This document shows positions 42,957 through 51,686 of a stretch of DNA of 64,000 nt, piece after piece. Origin of the DNA: Roseburia inulinivorans DSM 16841. GTDB lineage: Bacteria > Bacillota > Clostridia > Lachnospirales > Lachnospiraceae. The stretch lies in contig NZ_ACFY01000021.1 in the NCBI RefSeq assembly GCF_000174195.1, positions 1-64,000 of the forward strand, read 5' to 3'. The position numbers and the translations under genes are program-made. Position 1 is the first letter of the stretch. Each line of letters starts with the position of its first letter. The notes under the pieces are model-generated. The model searched no databases. It saw only the letters and a program-made list of their open reading frames with translations, and was not told where the DNA came from.

Positions 42957-44124
42957 ATGAAGGCACTTGATTTATTAGCAACGGAAGAAAATATATATAC
43001 AACATTTATCGATGATGCAATTGGTAGAGATGCAGATGTGTTTTCATTTGTATCATTTTTAAATTCTTTGGATAGTGGAAATGTAATTGCACTTAATGCT
43101 AGATGGGGTGAAGGAAAAACTTTCTTTGTAAAACAAACGAAGTTGGTACTGGAAGCGTTTAACCCATATTATGAGAATATTGAACATAGAGAAGAAATAA
43201 AAAAACATGGGAAAAACTAAGAAAAAACAGGAGATAGAAATACAACCGTTCGTAACAGTATATTATGATGCGTGGATGAATGACAATGATGAGGATCCAG
43301 TACTTTCCTTGGTATTGGCGATTTTGCAGGAAATTGATGGGCTGACAAGTCTGGAAAATGAAAGAGGAATATTGGATTTAGCAGGAAATGTATTGGATTG
43401 TTTTACAGGCAGAACAGTAAAAGGCGTTTTGGATTCATTGAGGGGAACACCTCCATTGGAAAACATAAAAAAAGCAAAAGATTTGGAATCGAAGATAGCT
43501 GCGTTTTTTGAATCTATATTGCCGGAACGAGGCAATAGAATGGTTGTCTTTATAGATGAATTGGATAGATGTAAGCCGGATTATGCTATTCACCTGCTTG
43601 AGCGAATAAAACATTATTTTGGGAATGAAAGAATAACGTTCATATTTTCTCTCAACATGGATGAATTGCAACATACGATACGTAAATTTTATGGTAATGA
43701 CTTTGATGCATGCAGATATTTGGAAAGATTTTTTGATTTTAGAATAGAATTGCCTAAACCGGATATGCGTAGATTTTATGATGGCATAGGTTTGGAAAAT
43801 GGTTCGTGGGTATATGAAAGTGTATGTAAGCAAGTTGTAGAGATGTTCAATATGGGACTGAGAGAAATTGCAAAGTTTTATAGAGTGGCAAAGACTGTTG
43901 CATATAAACCAACGCATAAGGAACATGACCAATGGTTATTCGCATTTTCAGATGGAACAGGTAGACAATTTTGCTTTTTATGTATTGTACCACTCATGAT
44001 TGGATTGAACATGTGTGATAGACCTAGATATAATAAATTTATACAAGGGCGAGACGGTTCGCCGTTGATAGAGTTACTTAAAATTATAAGTGGGTTGACG
44101 GAATATGCTGATTATGAGATATAA
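42957..44124 (+). pseudogene. KAP family P-loop NTPase, frame broken (+1) near 43199-43216
   Basis: The first part (42957-43220, 87 residues) has the Walker A motif LNARWGEGKTFFVKQ. The second (43207-44124) has the KAP motif TVYYDAWMNDNDEDPVLSL, Walker B RMVVFIDELDRCKPDYAI and ITFIFSLNMDELQ. The domain is one family cut by a +1 shift. Removing one A from the A7 run 43199-43205, or one from A5 43212-43216, joins them into about 390 residues. KAP NTPases are often membrane-associated or in defence loci; no membrane segment is visible here. Function unknown. Confidence 0.8.
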
Positions 44125-44152
44125 AGGTGAATGCTTGGCTTAGAGATTGTTC

Positions 44153-44323
44153 ATGTGCAAGAAGAAATCAATAATATTCGATGAAGGTGTTGTAAGAACA
44201 AGACTTCTTCCAGTGTTCAAATATGTTAAAGGACAAAATATTCCAGCGGAAGGAAAACTGGCGATATACATTCAAGAGCATAATTCTAATGAAAGAAAAG
44301 CTAGTGAACCTTTCCTGGTATAA
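44153..44323 (+). CDS. Possible 56-residue small protein of unknown function
   Basis: ATG 44153 to TAA 44321-44323 encodes 56 residues with a well-formed composition (IIFDEGVVRTRLLPVFKYVK; KLAIYIQEHNSNERKASEPF). It could be a remnant of a larger protein, as no strong Shine-Dalgarno precedes the ATG. Its last codons overlap the left arm of the hairpin at 44291-44351. No function or family is recognised. Between it and 44627 there is only the hairpin and AT-rich sequence. Confidence 0.3.
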   Translation: MCKKKSIIFDEGVVRTRLLPVFKYVKGQNIPAEGKLAIYIQEHNSNERKASEPFLV

Positions 44324-44351
44324 CCAAGAACATCGCTAGCTTTTCTCTTTC
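44291..44351 (+). terminator. Long imperfect hairpin after the KAP gene
   Basis: GAAAG-AAAAGCTAGTGA (from 44291) pairs with TCGCTAGCTTTTCTCTTTC (to 44351) with a 2-nt bulge and one wobble pair, around a loop of about 25 nt. The T-rich right arm suggests a terminator before the AT-rich region that precedes the gene at 44627. Confidence 0.5.
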
Positions 44352-44626
44352 ATGTTAAAGAACATTTAATGTTCTATGTTCTCTTAATTATTATATACAC
44401 CGAACAAGGAATTGATTCTCTTGTTTGTCGGCTTGATTTATTATACATAAGAACAGAAGATACGTCAATCAAAATTTCCAATATATGAGAAAATTCATTT
44501 TAGGAAAAATATAAAGTTTTTATGGGAACTATTTCATTTGCGAATAAGATGGGTTATACTACTATAAACGATAATTAACTAAAAAGGTATGGAGTAACGA
44601 CAGTTTTATGTTGGAGGAGTTTTGAT

Positions 44627-46207
44627 TTGCCAGAAAGAAATACTATGAAAAAAATTCAGGAATTACAACAGGTAAAAGGTGATGCATACGATTACTACAT
44701 TGCCGGAAATGAAGATACAGATCTGTTTGAAAAAATATTTTTGGTAGACGATATTGTAGAAGAAATTTGCAAACCGGATAAATATTTTTTGATTGGAGAA
44801 AAAGGATCTGGAAAAACAGCATATTCGGTGTATATGTCGAAATCTGATAAGATAAATAGTTTTTGTTCCATTTCACTTGTGGAAAATACGCTGTATCAGA
44901 GATTTCTTAATATGAAAAGACAGAAAGCATTGGAACTTTCAAGTTTCAAAGATGTATGGATTAATTTGATTTATTTGATTCTTGCAGAAAAGATCAGAAA
45001 AGAATATGGTGAGACTTTTTTCAGCAGCATTAAGTATAAACAATTATCGAAGGCAATAGATGTTTTTTATAGTGATGCTTTTAAACCGGAATTTGTGAAT
45101 GCCTTTGAATTTGTTGACAATGCCTCTGCATCTATTAATTCGATGATGAAACAGGGGCTGTTTTCAACTGGAACTAAGGCATCTGCGGAAACGTCCCAGA
45201 AGTATGTGGAACAGAGTTTTCAGATTAGTCTTTTGAAGATAAGAGATGGTTTTGAAAAAGCATTTATGAGTGTTAATTTGAAAAAACCAACGATTTTGTT
45301 TGTGGATGGCATTGATGCAAGACCAAGAGATATTGATAATGAGCAGTATTTTGAGTGTTTGGTTGGACTGGTAAATGCAGTTTTAGAAATGAATCAATCA
45401 TTCCTGAAAGAGAAACAGATCAAAATTATGTTGCTGATCCGACCGGACATTATGTATAAAATGCCAGTTCATAATATGAATCAGAAGCTTAGAAATAATT
45501 CGGTGTTGTTAAATTGGGTAACTTCTTATCGCAAATATATTGATTCAAAGTTATTTAAGATTGCAGACGATTATTTTATGAAGCAGCAGGATTATTCATA
45601 TGAACTGGGAGAATGCTGGAATTATTATTTTCCATACAAGGTGGAATATCAGGAAAAATGGAAAGCACCAGATAATCCGTTTGTTGAATTCTTGAGGTAT
45701 TCCTTATACAAACCAAGAGATATTTTAACCATGTTAAACGAGATGGTTGATGCAACAAGTGGTACGCAGTTTAAACATTCTGATTTTGAAGGTATTTTAT
45801 CCAATTATTCGACGTATTTAAAAGGCGAATTGAAAGATTATATGTTAATTTATATGGATGATTCAGATTATAATAATTTTAGTATATTCTTTGATTATTT
45901 TCAGGGGCATAGAAATTTCAATTATAAATTTTTTGAGGAAAAACATTTAGAATATATAAAGTATTTAAGAGAATTAGGACGGAAGATTCCACCGTTTATG
46001 GAGACTGCGAGTGAAGCCTTACAGCTTTTATATGATACGAATATCATTTGTTATAAAATATATGAAACTTTGCCAAATGGCAAGCGGAAGAATAAAATGT
46101 TTTGGTCATATAAGGAACGTAATTATGCAAACATGCAGCCTGAAGTAAAGAAGGGCGGCGAATATTCATTTCATATGGCATATGCGAGAGCCTTTCGATT
46201 GTTTTAA
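44627..46207 (+). CDS. P-loop ATPase of the Sll1717-like family
   Basis: A 526-residue protein with Walker A FLIGEKGSGKTAYSVYMSKS (residues about 63-82) and a Walker B-like PTILFVDGIDARPRDIDNEQ near 225. The rest is helical, with IKIMLLIRPDIMYKMP and LYKPRDILTMLNEMVD. The Sll1717 family name is from memory of domain style; these ATPases occur in variable islands and may sense or act against mobile elements, but this is not established. The TTG at 44627 is the start, with GGAGGAG 7 nt upstream; the next ATG is at 44645. A terminator (46231-46264) follows. Confidence 0.75.
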   Translation: MPERNTMKKIQELQQVKGDAYDYYIAGNEDTDLFEKIFLVDDIVEEICKPDKYFLIGEKGSGKTAYSVYMSKSDKINSFCSISLVENTLYQRFLNMKRQKALELSSFKDVWINLIYLILAEKIRKEYGETFFSSIKYKQLSKAIDVFYSDAFKPEFVNAFEFVDNASASINSMMKQGLFSTGTKASAETSQKYVEQSFQISLLKIRDGFEKAFMSVNLKKPTILFVDGIDARPRDIDNEQYFECLVGLVNAVLEMNQSFLKEKQIKIMLLIRPDIMYKMPVHNMNQKLRNNSVLLNWVTSYRKYIDSKLFKIADDYFMKQQDYSYELGECWNYYFPYKVEYQEKWKAPDNPFVEFLRYSLYKPRDILTMLNEMVDATSGTQFKHSDFEGILSNYSTYLKGELKDYMLIYMDDSDYNNFSIFFDYFQGHRNFNYKFFEEKHLEYIKYLRELGRKIPPFMETASEALQLLYDTNIICYKIYETLPNGKRKNKMFWSYKERNYANMQPEVKKGGEYSFHMAYARAFRLF

Positions 46208-46230
46208 AGTAAATATCATAGGATGATCAC

Positions 46231-46264
46231 AAGGCCTTTAGATTATAATAAGTCTAAAGGCTTT
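46231..46264 (+). terminator. Intrinsic terminator after the P-loop ATPase gene
   Basis: AAGGCCTTTAGA (46231-46242) pairs with TCTAAAGGCTTT (46253-46264) over 12 bp with one G-U pair around a 10-nt loop, followed by CTTCAA. It separates the P-loop ATPase from the gene cluster starting at 46294. Confidence 0.8.
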
Positions 46265-46293
46265 CTTCAAAGATAGCAAAAAGGAGGCAGAAT

Positions 46294-47991
46294 ATGTCAG
46301 TGAATGTTGCGATTGGAGTGCAGGATTTTTCAACATTGATAGAAAACCATTATTTTTATGTGGATAAAACAGCCTTTTTGAAGGAATGGTGGGATAGTGG
46401 TGACAGTGTTACACTGATCACGAGACCAAGACGTTTTGGAAAGACGTTGACCATGAGCATGACGGAGCAGTTTTTCTCAATGGAATATGCGGGACGATCT
46501 GATCTGTTTGAGGAGCTGGAAATCTGGAATGACGAGAAATACCGCAATTTGCAGGGAACGTATCCGGTCATTAGTCTTTCATTTGCAAATATAAAAGAAC
46601 CAACCTATGAATTGACACAAAAGAAAATCTGCGACCTTATTGCACAATTATATTTCAAATTTGATTTTATAACAGAGAGCAATGCTTTGATTAAGGAAGA
46701 AGTGAATCTGTATAAGAAAATCATGAATCATATGGACTATGTAGATGCTACGCTTTCGTTAAACTATTTATCAGGATTTTTATATAAATATTATGGGAAA
46801 AAAGTGATCATTTTATTGGATGAATATGATACTCCAATGCAGGAAGCTTTTGTAGATGGTTACTGGGATGAACTGGTGACATTTACAAGAAGTCTTTTTA
46901 ATTCAACTTTCAAGACAAATCCGGCATTGGAACGTGGCATTATGACAGGCATCACACGGGTGAGCAAGGAGTCCATTTTTTCCGATTTGAATAATCTGAA
47001 AGTAGTTACAACGACATCTGATGAATATGCCACAACATTTGGTTTCACAGAGCCAGAGGTCTTTGAAGCATTGGGAAAGTGCGGATTAGACAGTGAAAAG
47101 AGCGAAGTGAAAAGATGGTATGATGGTTTTATTTTCGGGGAATATAAAGATATTTATAATCCGTGGTCAATTTTAAATTATCTTGATTCACAGCAGTACA
47201 CAACATATTGGGCAAATACAAGTGCAAACAGTCTGGTGGCAAAATTAGTCCGTGAGGGAAACCGCAATATCAAGAGTAAATTCGAAAAGCTGCTTTGCGG
47301 AGAGTGTATATGGTCAGAAATTGATGAACAGATTGTTTATGATCAGCTCAACGGTAATGAGCAGGCAGTGTGGAGCCTTCTGCTGGCAAGTGGTTACTTA
47401 AAAGTCCTCTCTTATGAAAAGTACAAGGATATTCCGGAGGGAACTGAGCCAAAGTATCAGCTGGCACTTACGAATCTGGAAGTGAAACTGATGTTCCATC
47501 GAATGATTCATGACTGGTTCGCAATGGCGAGACCGGATTACAACGACTTTATTAAAGCAATGTTTGCCGGTGATGTGGATGCGATGAATGAATATATGAA
47601 CCGGGTGGCCTTGCAGACATTCAGTTATTTTGATACCGGAGACAGAGCATCGGGAGCAGAACCGGAACGGTTTTATCATGGATTTGTGTTAGGATTGCTT
47701 GTTGATCTGCAGGACAGATATTATCTGAAATCGAACCGGGAAAGTGGTTTTGGAAGATATGATGTCATGCTTGAACCAAAGAACCCGGGAAAGGATAACG
47801 CAGTGATTCTGGAATTTAAAGTGCGCAGCACAAGAAAAGAAAAAAGTCTGGAAGAGACAGCGCAGTCTGCGATCACACAGATTCGGGAAAGAAAATACAG
47901 CGAAGAACTGAAAATGAAAGGAATTACAGAAGATCAGATTAAAGAGTACGGCTTTGCATTTGAAGGAAAGACAGTGTTGATCGTGGACTGA
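46294..47991 (+). CDS. AAA-ATPase-like protein with C-terminal PD-(D/E)XK nuclease domain
   Basis: A 565-residue protein. The N-terminal part is AAA-ATPase_like: FYVDKTAFLKEW, the special Walker A TRPRRFGKTLTMSM near residue 46-60, and Walker B KKVIILLDEYDTPMQEAF. The C-terminal PDDEXK_9-type domain has GFGRYDVMLEP and AVILEFKVRS, giving the D...ExK catalytic set, intact. The family is abundant in gut bacteria and its function is unproven. It begins a closely spaced same-strand cluster with its paralogue and the Wadjet genes. Confidence 0.88.
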   Translation: MSVNVAIGVQDFSTLIENHYFYVDKTAFLKEWWDSGDSVTLITRPRRFGKTLTMSMTEQFFSMEYAGRSDLFEELEIWNDEKYRNLQGTYPVISLSFANIKEPTYELTQKKICDLIAQLYFKFDFITESNALIKEEVNLYKKIMNHMDYVDATLSLNYLSGFLYKYYGKKVIILLDEYDTPMQEAFVDGYWDELVTFTRSLFNSTFKTNPALERGIMTGITRVSKESIFSDLNNLKVVTTTSDEYATTFGFTEPEVFEALGKCGLDSEKSEVKRWYDGFIFGEYKDIYNPWSILNYLDSQQYTTYWANTSANSLVAKLVREGNRNIKSKFEKLLCGECIWSEIDEQIVYDQLNGNEQAVWSLLLASGYLKVLSYEKYKDIPEGTEPKYQLALTNLEVKLMFHRMIHDWFAMARPDYNDFIKAMFAGDVDAMNEYMNRVALQTFSYFDTGDRASGAEPERFYHGFVLGLLVDLQDRYYLKSNRESGFGRYDVMLEPKNPGKDNAVILEFKVRSTRKEKSLEETAQSAITQIRERKYSEELKMKGITEDQIKEYGFAFEGKTVLIVD

Positions 47992-48014
47992 TCGTCACAG
48001 CAAAGGAGGTCAAA

Positions 48015-49604
48015 ATGGGACTTTATTTGAATCCGGGGAATGAAGAATTTCGAAATGCAGCGATTCATTCTAAAATATATGTTGATAAAACTGAGATGAT
48101 TAAATTTACAAATTCACAACTTTTTGGTGAACATAAAAACATCTGTGTCAGCAGACCACGGCGTTTTGGAAAATCAATGGCAGCCAATATGCTGGTGGCA
48201 TATTACAGCAAAGGCTGCGATTCGAAGGAATTGTTTGAAAATTTTAAAATAGCAGATGACAGCAGTTTTAAAGAACATTTAAATAAATATAATGTCATTC
48301 ATTTAAACATCCAGCAGTTTTTGGGGCGGACAGAGACAATACATGAGATGTTGGAATTGCTTTCACGAAAAGTAACACGCGAATTGAAGCGGGAATTTGC
48401 AGATGTGACGTACTACGAAGAAGACTTAGTGTCTGTGATAGAAGAGATTTATGCACAGACACACAGCTTTTTTGTTTTTATTATTGATGAGTGGGATTGC
48501 ATTTTCCGTGTAAAAGGGGAAGATACAGAAGCACAAAAATTGTATCTGAATTTCCTGAGAGATTTGTTAAAGAACCAGCCTTATTGCATTTTGGCTTATA
48601 TGACCGGAATCCTTCCGATTAAAAAATATGGAGAACATTCTGCCCTTAATATGTTTGATGAATATTCCATGACCAATCAGCGTGAGCTGGCAGAATTTAC
48701 AGGATTTACGGAGCAGGAAGTGCAGGAATTGTGCCCGCAGTATGACATGTCATATGATAAAATGAAACAGTGGTATGACGGTTATGATTTAAAAGGGATA
48801 CAGATTTATAATCCGAGATCAGTCGTAATGTCACTTTCAGGACATGATTTTGACAGCTATTGGACCAAAACAGAGACTTATGAGGCATTAAAAAAGTATA
48901 TCCAGATGGATATGTATAATTTGAAAGAACTTGTAACGAGACTGATTGCGGGAAGTTCTATTGAGATAAATCCAGATAAATTTCAGAATGATATGACTAC
49001 ATTTGCAAGTGCAGATGATGTCTTGACACTTCTGGTACATCTGGGATATCTGACTTATGATTTTGATACATGTACCGTTCATATCCCGAATCAGGAAGTA
49101 CAGAAGGAATTTATTAATTGTATTGAAGATGGTGGCTGGGAACCGGTTATGGACGCAATCCGGAAATCCGAAGAGCTGCTTGCAGCCACAATCCGCGGTG
49201 AGGAAGAAACGGTTGCCCGGATGATAGAGAATGCACATCAGGAGAATACATCCATACTTGCCTATAATGATGAAAATTCATTGGCATGTGTGATCGCACT
49301 TGCGTATTATTCAGCGAAGAAGAATTATGTAGTATACCGGGAACTTGCCGGAGGAAAAGGATTTGCAGATATGGTGTTTGTTCCAAGAAAAACGACACAG
49401 ACACCGGCAATCGTTGTAGAGCTGAAATGGAATCAGACAGCGGAAGCAGCAATCACACAGATCAAAAGAAAACAGTATGTCGAAAGCCTGAAGGATTACA
49501 GGGGCGAAGTGATACTTGTTGGGATCAATTATGAGAGCAAAGAGTTAAAGAAGGACGATTATAAAAAACATTCCTGCAAAATTGAGCGGATCACCATGGC
49601 ATAA
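48015..49604 (+). CDS. Second AAA-ATPase-like/PD-(D/E)XK protein
   Basis: A 529-residue member of the same family as 46294-47991, but diverged. It has KIYVDKTEMIKFTNSQLFGE, Walker A SRPRRFGKSMAANM near 45-58, Walker B FFVFIIDEWDCIFRV and C-terminal GKGFADMVFVP plus AIVVELKWNQ (intact D...ExK). It starts 23 nt after its paralogue and ends 27 nt before jetA, so all may be co-transcribed. Its tight link to the Wadjet genes is the basis for one of the findings. Confidence 0.88.
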   Translation: MGLYLNPGNEEFRNAAIHSKIYVDKTEMIKFTNSQLFGEHKNICVSRPRRFGKSMAANMLVAYYSKGCDSKELFENFKIADDSSFKEHLNKYNVIHLNIQQFLGRTETIHEMLELLSRKVTRELKREFADVTYYEEDLVSVIEEIYAQTHSFFVFIIDEWDCIFRVKGEDTEAQKLYLNFLRDLLKNQPYCILAYMTGILPIKKYGEHSALNMFDEYSMTNQRELAEFTGFTEQEVQELCPQYDMSYDKMKQWYDGYDLKGIQIYNPRSVVMSLSGHDFDSYWTKTETYEALKKYIQMDMYNLKELVTRLIAGSSIEINPDKFQNDMTTFASADDVLTLLVHLGYLTYDFDTCTVHIPNQEVQKEFINCIEDGGWEPVMDAIRKSEELLAATIRGEEETVARMIENAHQENTSILAYNDENSLACVIALAYYSAKKNYVVYRELAGGKGFADMVFVPRKTTQTPAIVVELKWNQTAEAAITQIKRKQYVESLKDYRGEVILVGINYESKELKKDDYKKHSCKIERITMA

Positions 49605-49630
49605 TAGAGGGAAGGACAGGAGATTCAGAT

Positions 49631-51046
49631 ATGGATGACGTACAGGCACAGCAGACCAATCCATTATTTGGTATTATTCCAAAAGAATTTTTCACACCGC
49701 TGGCATCGCCGAATAGACTTGTATATTGGGACTGTCTGTGCCGGTTGTTTCAGGCAATGAGTGCACAGCTTTCCTTTGGGATCGAGAGAGAAATCCTTGT
49801 GGATGAATTACAGTTTTATTTTGAACAGAATCAGGCAGCGGAATTTGAGGAAGATGACATAAATGGCATGGATTCCAGAAAAAAGGCAAATGAGATGCTG
49901 CGCTTATTGGAGAAGTATGGCTGGCTTGAGGTTGAGACGGATAAGAGTTATGTGCAGAGAGTCAATTTTTATGATTATGCCGTAAAAGTCATGAAAACGC
50001 TTCTTGAGATTTCAGACGGACGAAAGGTAGAATATCAGGGCTATATTTATACCATTTACAGCCTTGTGCGGACCAATACGGATCATCCGGCGGTTGTGCT
50101 GCAACAGATCCGGGATAATACGGATATGCTGATTACAGGATTAAAGAATCTCAATTCAAATATCAAGCATTACATTGATGAACTGACAAAGCATAAGACC
50201 GTAGCGGAGATTATGAATGCGCTGTTTAATGATTATATTACGAATATTGTAGATAAAGCTTACCACAGATTACTGACTTCAGACAATGTGTCAAAGTTCC
50301 GGCCGGAGATTATAGAGCGGCTGGAAGCAAATGGGCATAGTTCACGTTATATCACAAAGACGTCGGAAGAGTTGGCAGCGATCCGGGAGATACCGGTCGG
50401 GCAGGCAGAAGAACTGGTATATCAGACATTGCATGAGATTGTGGAAGCGTTCCGGAATATGGATGATATTCTGGCAGAGATCAATTGGAAAAACACACAA
50501 TACCAGAGAGCAGCAGTAAACCGTGCAAAGTTTTTGCTGGCAGGAACGGAAGATGTCAGAGGACAGATGAAAGAGATTCTCTTATATATTGGAGAGCAGA
50601 TGGAACAGAGCCAGCTGGATCTGAATGGAATCTATGAGATCGAGTATCTGGATAATCTGGTGAGACTGTTCGGGAGCAGTTTTATTGATGAGAAATCATT
50701 TTACAGTCCGATCGAGGGAAAGAAAGAGTTTCATCCTCAGGAGCTGATAGAAGTAATGCCGGATGTGGAACTCCGGCAGGAAAAGCTCCGGAAGATGGCG
50801 GAGAAGATGCAGCGCATTTTAAGTCCGGAACGGATAGAGCGGTTTGTAGAAGAACAATTAGGAGACAGGGCAAAAATCTATGCGTCTGAGCTTCCGATGG
50901 AAACAATGGATGATTTTATCAGGCTGATCTATGTCAGACTGTATGGCTCCAGAAAAAAGATGCGATATCGAATTGAAAAGGCAGAAGGTGCGAATAAAAT
51001 CAGTGGAGAGTTTGATTTCCCGGATTTTGCGATCATAAAACGCTGA
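49631..51046 (+). CDS. jetA: Wadjet system protein JetA (kleisin-like)
   Basis: A 471-residue protein with a winged-helix and coiled-coil plan. It starts with IPKEFFTPLASPNRLVYWDC, then LRLLEKYGWLEVETDKSYVQ (winged helix) and a long helical middle. I recognise it as the DUF5716-type JetA of a Wadjet system, from its own pattern and its neighbours. JetA is the kleisin (MukF-like) subunit that joins JetB and JetC. Wadjet systems recognise and cleave closed-circular plasmid DNA through loop extrusion. AGGAG precedes the ATG. Confidence 0.87.
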   Translation: MDDVQAQQTNPLFGIIPKEFFTPLASPNRLVYWDCLCRLFQAMSAQLSFGIEREILVDELQFYFEQNQAAEFEEDDINGMDSRKKANEMLRLLEKYGWLEVETDKSYVQRVNFYDYAVKVMKTLLEISDGRKVEYQGYIYTIYSLVRTNTDHPAVVLQQIRDNTDMLITGLKNLNSNIKHYIDELTKHKTVAEIMNALFNDYITNIVDKAYHRLLTSDNVSKFRPEIIERLEANGHSSRYITKTSEELAAIREIPVGQAEELVYQTLHEIVEAFRNMDDILAEINWKNTQYQRAAVNRAKFLLAGTEDVRGQMKEILLYIGEQMEQSQLDLNGIYEIEYLDNLVRLFGSSFIDEKSFYSPIEGKKEFHPQELIEVMPDVELRQEKLRKMAEKMQRILSPERIERFVEEQLGDRAKIYASELPMETMDDFIRLIYVRLYGSRKKMRYRIEKAEGANKISGEFDFPDFAIIKR

Positions 51047-51071
51047 CAGCGCATAGCAGAGGGAGAGCAGA

Positions 51072-51686
51072 ATGGATTTATTAAATGGCATGCTGCAGAA
51101 GGATCAGGATGAATTCCGCAGAATATGTAATAAACTGATTAATGTATGTTTTATATGCAGACAGAATCAGGCAACAAGAAGTGACTTCTATTTTATACAA
51201 AAGTACAAAGAAAAGTTTGAAGAATTACTTGGAGTACTCGGCTACAGATTAGAAATAAACGAAGAATATGGCGTTGTGCAGCTTACCAACGCCCTGAATA
51301 CAAACCGGCAGAATTTAAAATTATATGAGTCCGTTATTTTACTCATATTGCGTATTCTGTTTGACGAGAAGAAAAGAGAATTGTCTGTGAGCGATGAAGT
51401 CATCGTGAATCTGGGCGATATTCAGGACAAGTTTTTAAGCCTGAAGATCCGTGACAAAATGATCGATAAGACGACGATGGGAAATGCACTCCGTCTGTTC
51501 CGGAGATATCAGCTGATTGAGTTGCTGGATTCGGATCTGAAAAATGAGGAGTCCAGAGTTTTGATCTATAATTCCATCCTGATGGCAGTGAGGGTAGAGG
51601 ATATCAAGAGTGTATACGACAAAGTGGACAGTTATAGGAAAGGAAAATTAAAAGATGAAGAAACTGACCAGACTGAAGCTGATTAA
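51072..51686 (+). CDS. jetB: Wadjet system protein JetB (DUF4194)
   Basis: A 204-residue DUF4194 protein, MukE-like. Visible parts: EFRRICNKLINVCFICRQNQ at the start, LLGVLGYRLEINEEYGVVQL (winged-helix like) and LRLFRRYQLIELLDSDLKNE. The C-terminal 11 codons overlap the start of jetC by 32 nt. JetB bridges the kleisin and SMC heads in the loop-extruding complex. Confidence 0.88.
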   Translation: MDLLNGMLQKDQDEFRRICNKLINVCFICRQNQATRSDFYFIQKYKEKFEELLGVLGYRLEINEEYGVVQLTNALNTNRQNLKLYESVILLILRILFDEKKRELSVSDEVIVNLGDIQDKFLSLKIRDKMIDKTTMGNALRLFRRYQLIELLDSDLKNEESRVLIYNSILMAVRVEDIKSVYDKVDSYRKGKLKDEETDQTEAD

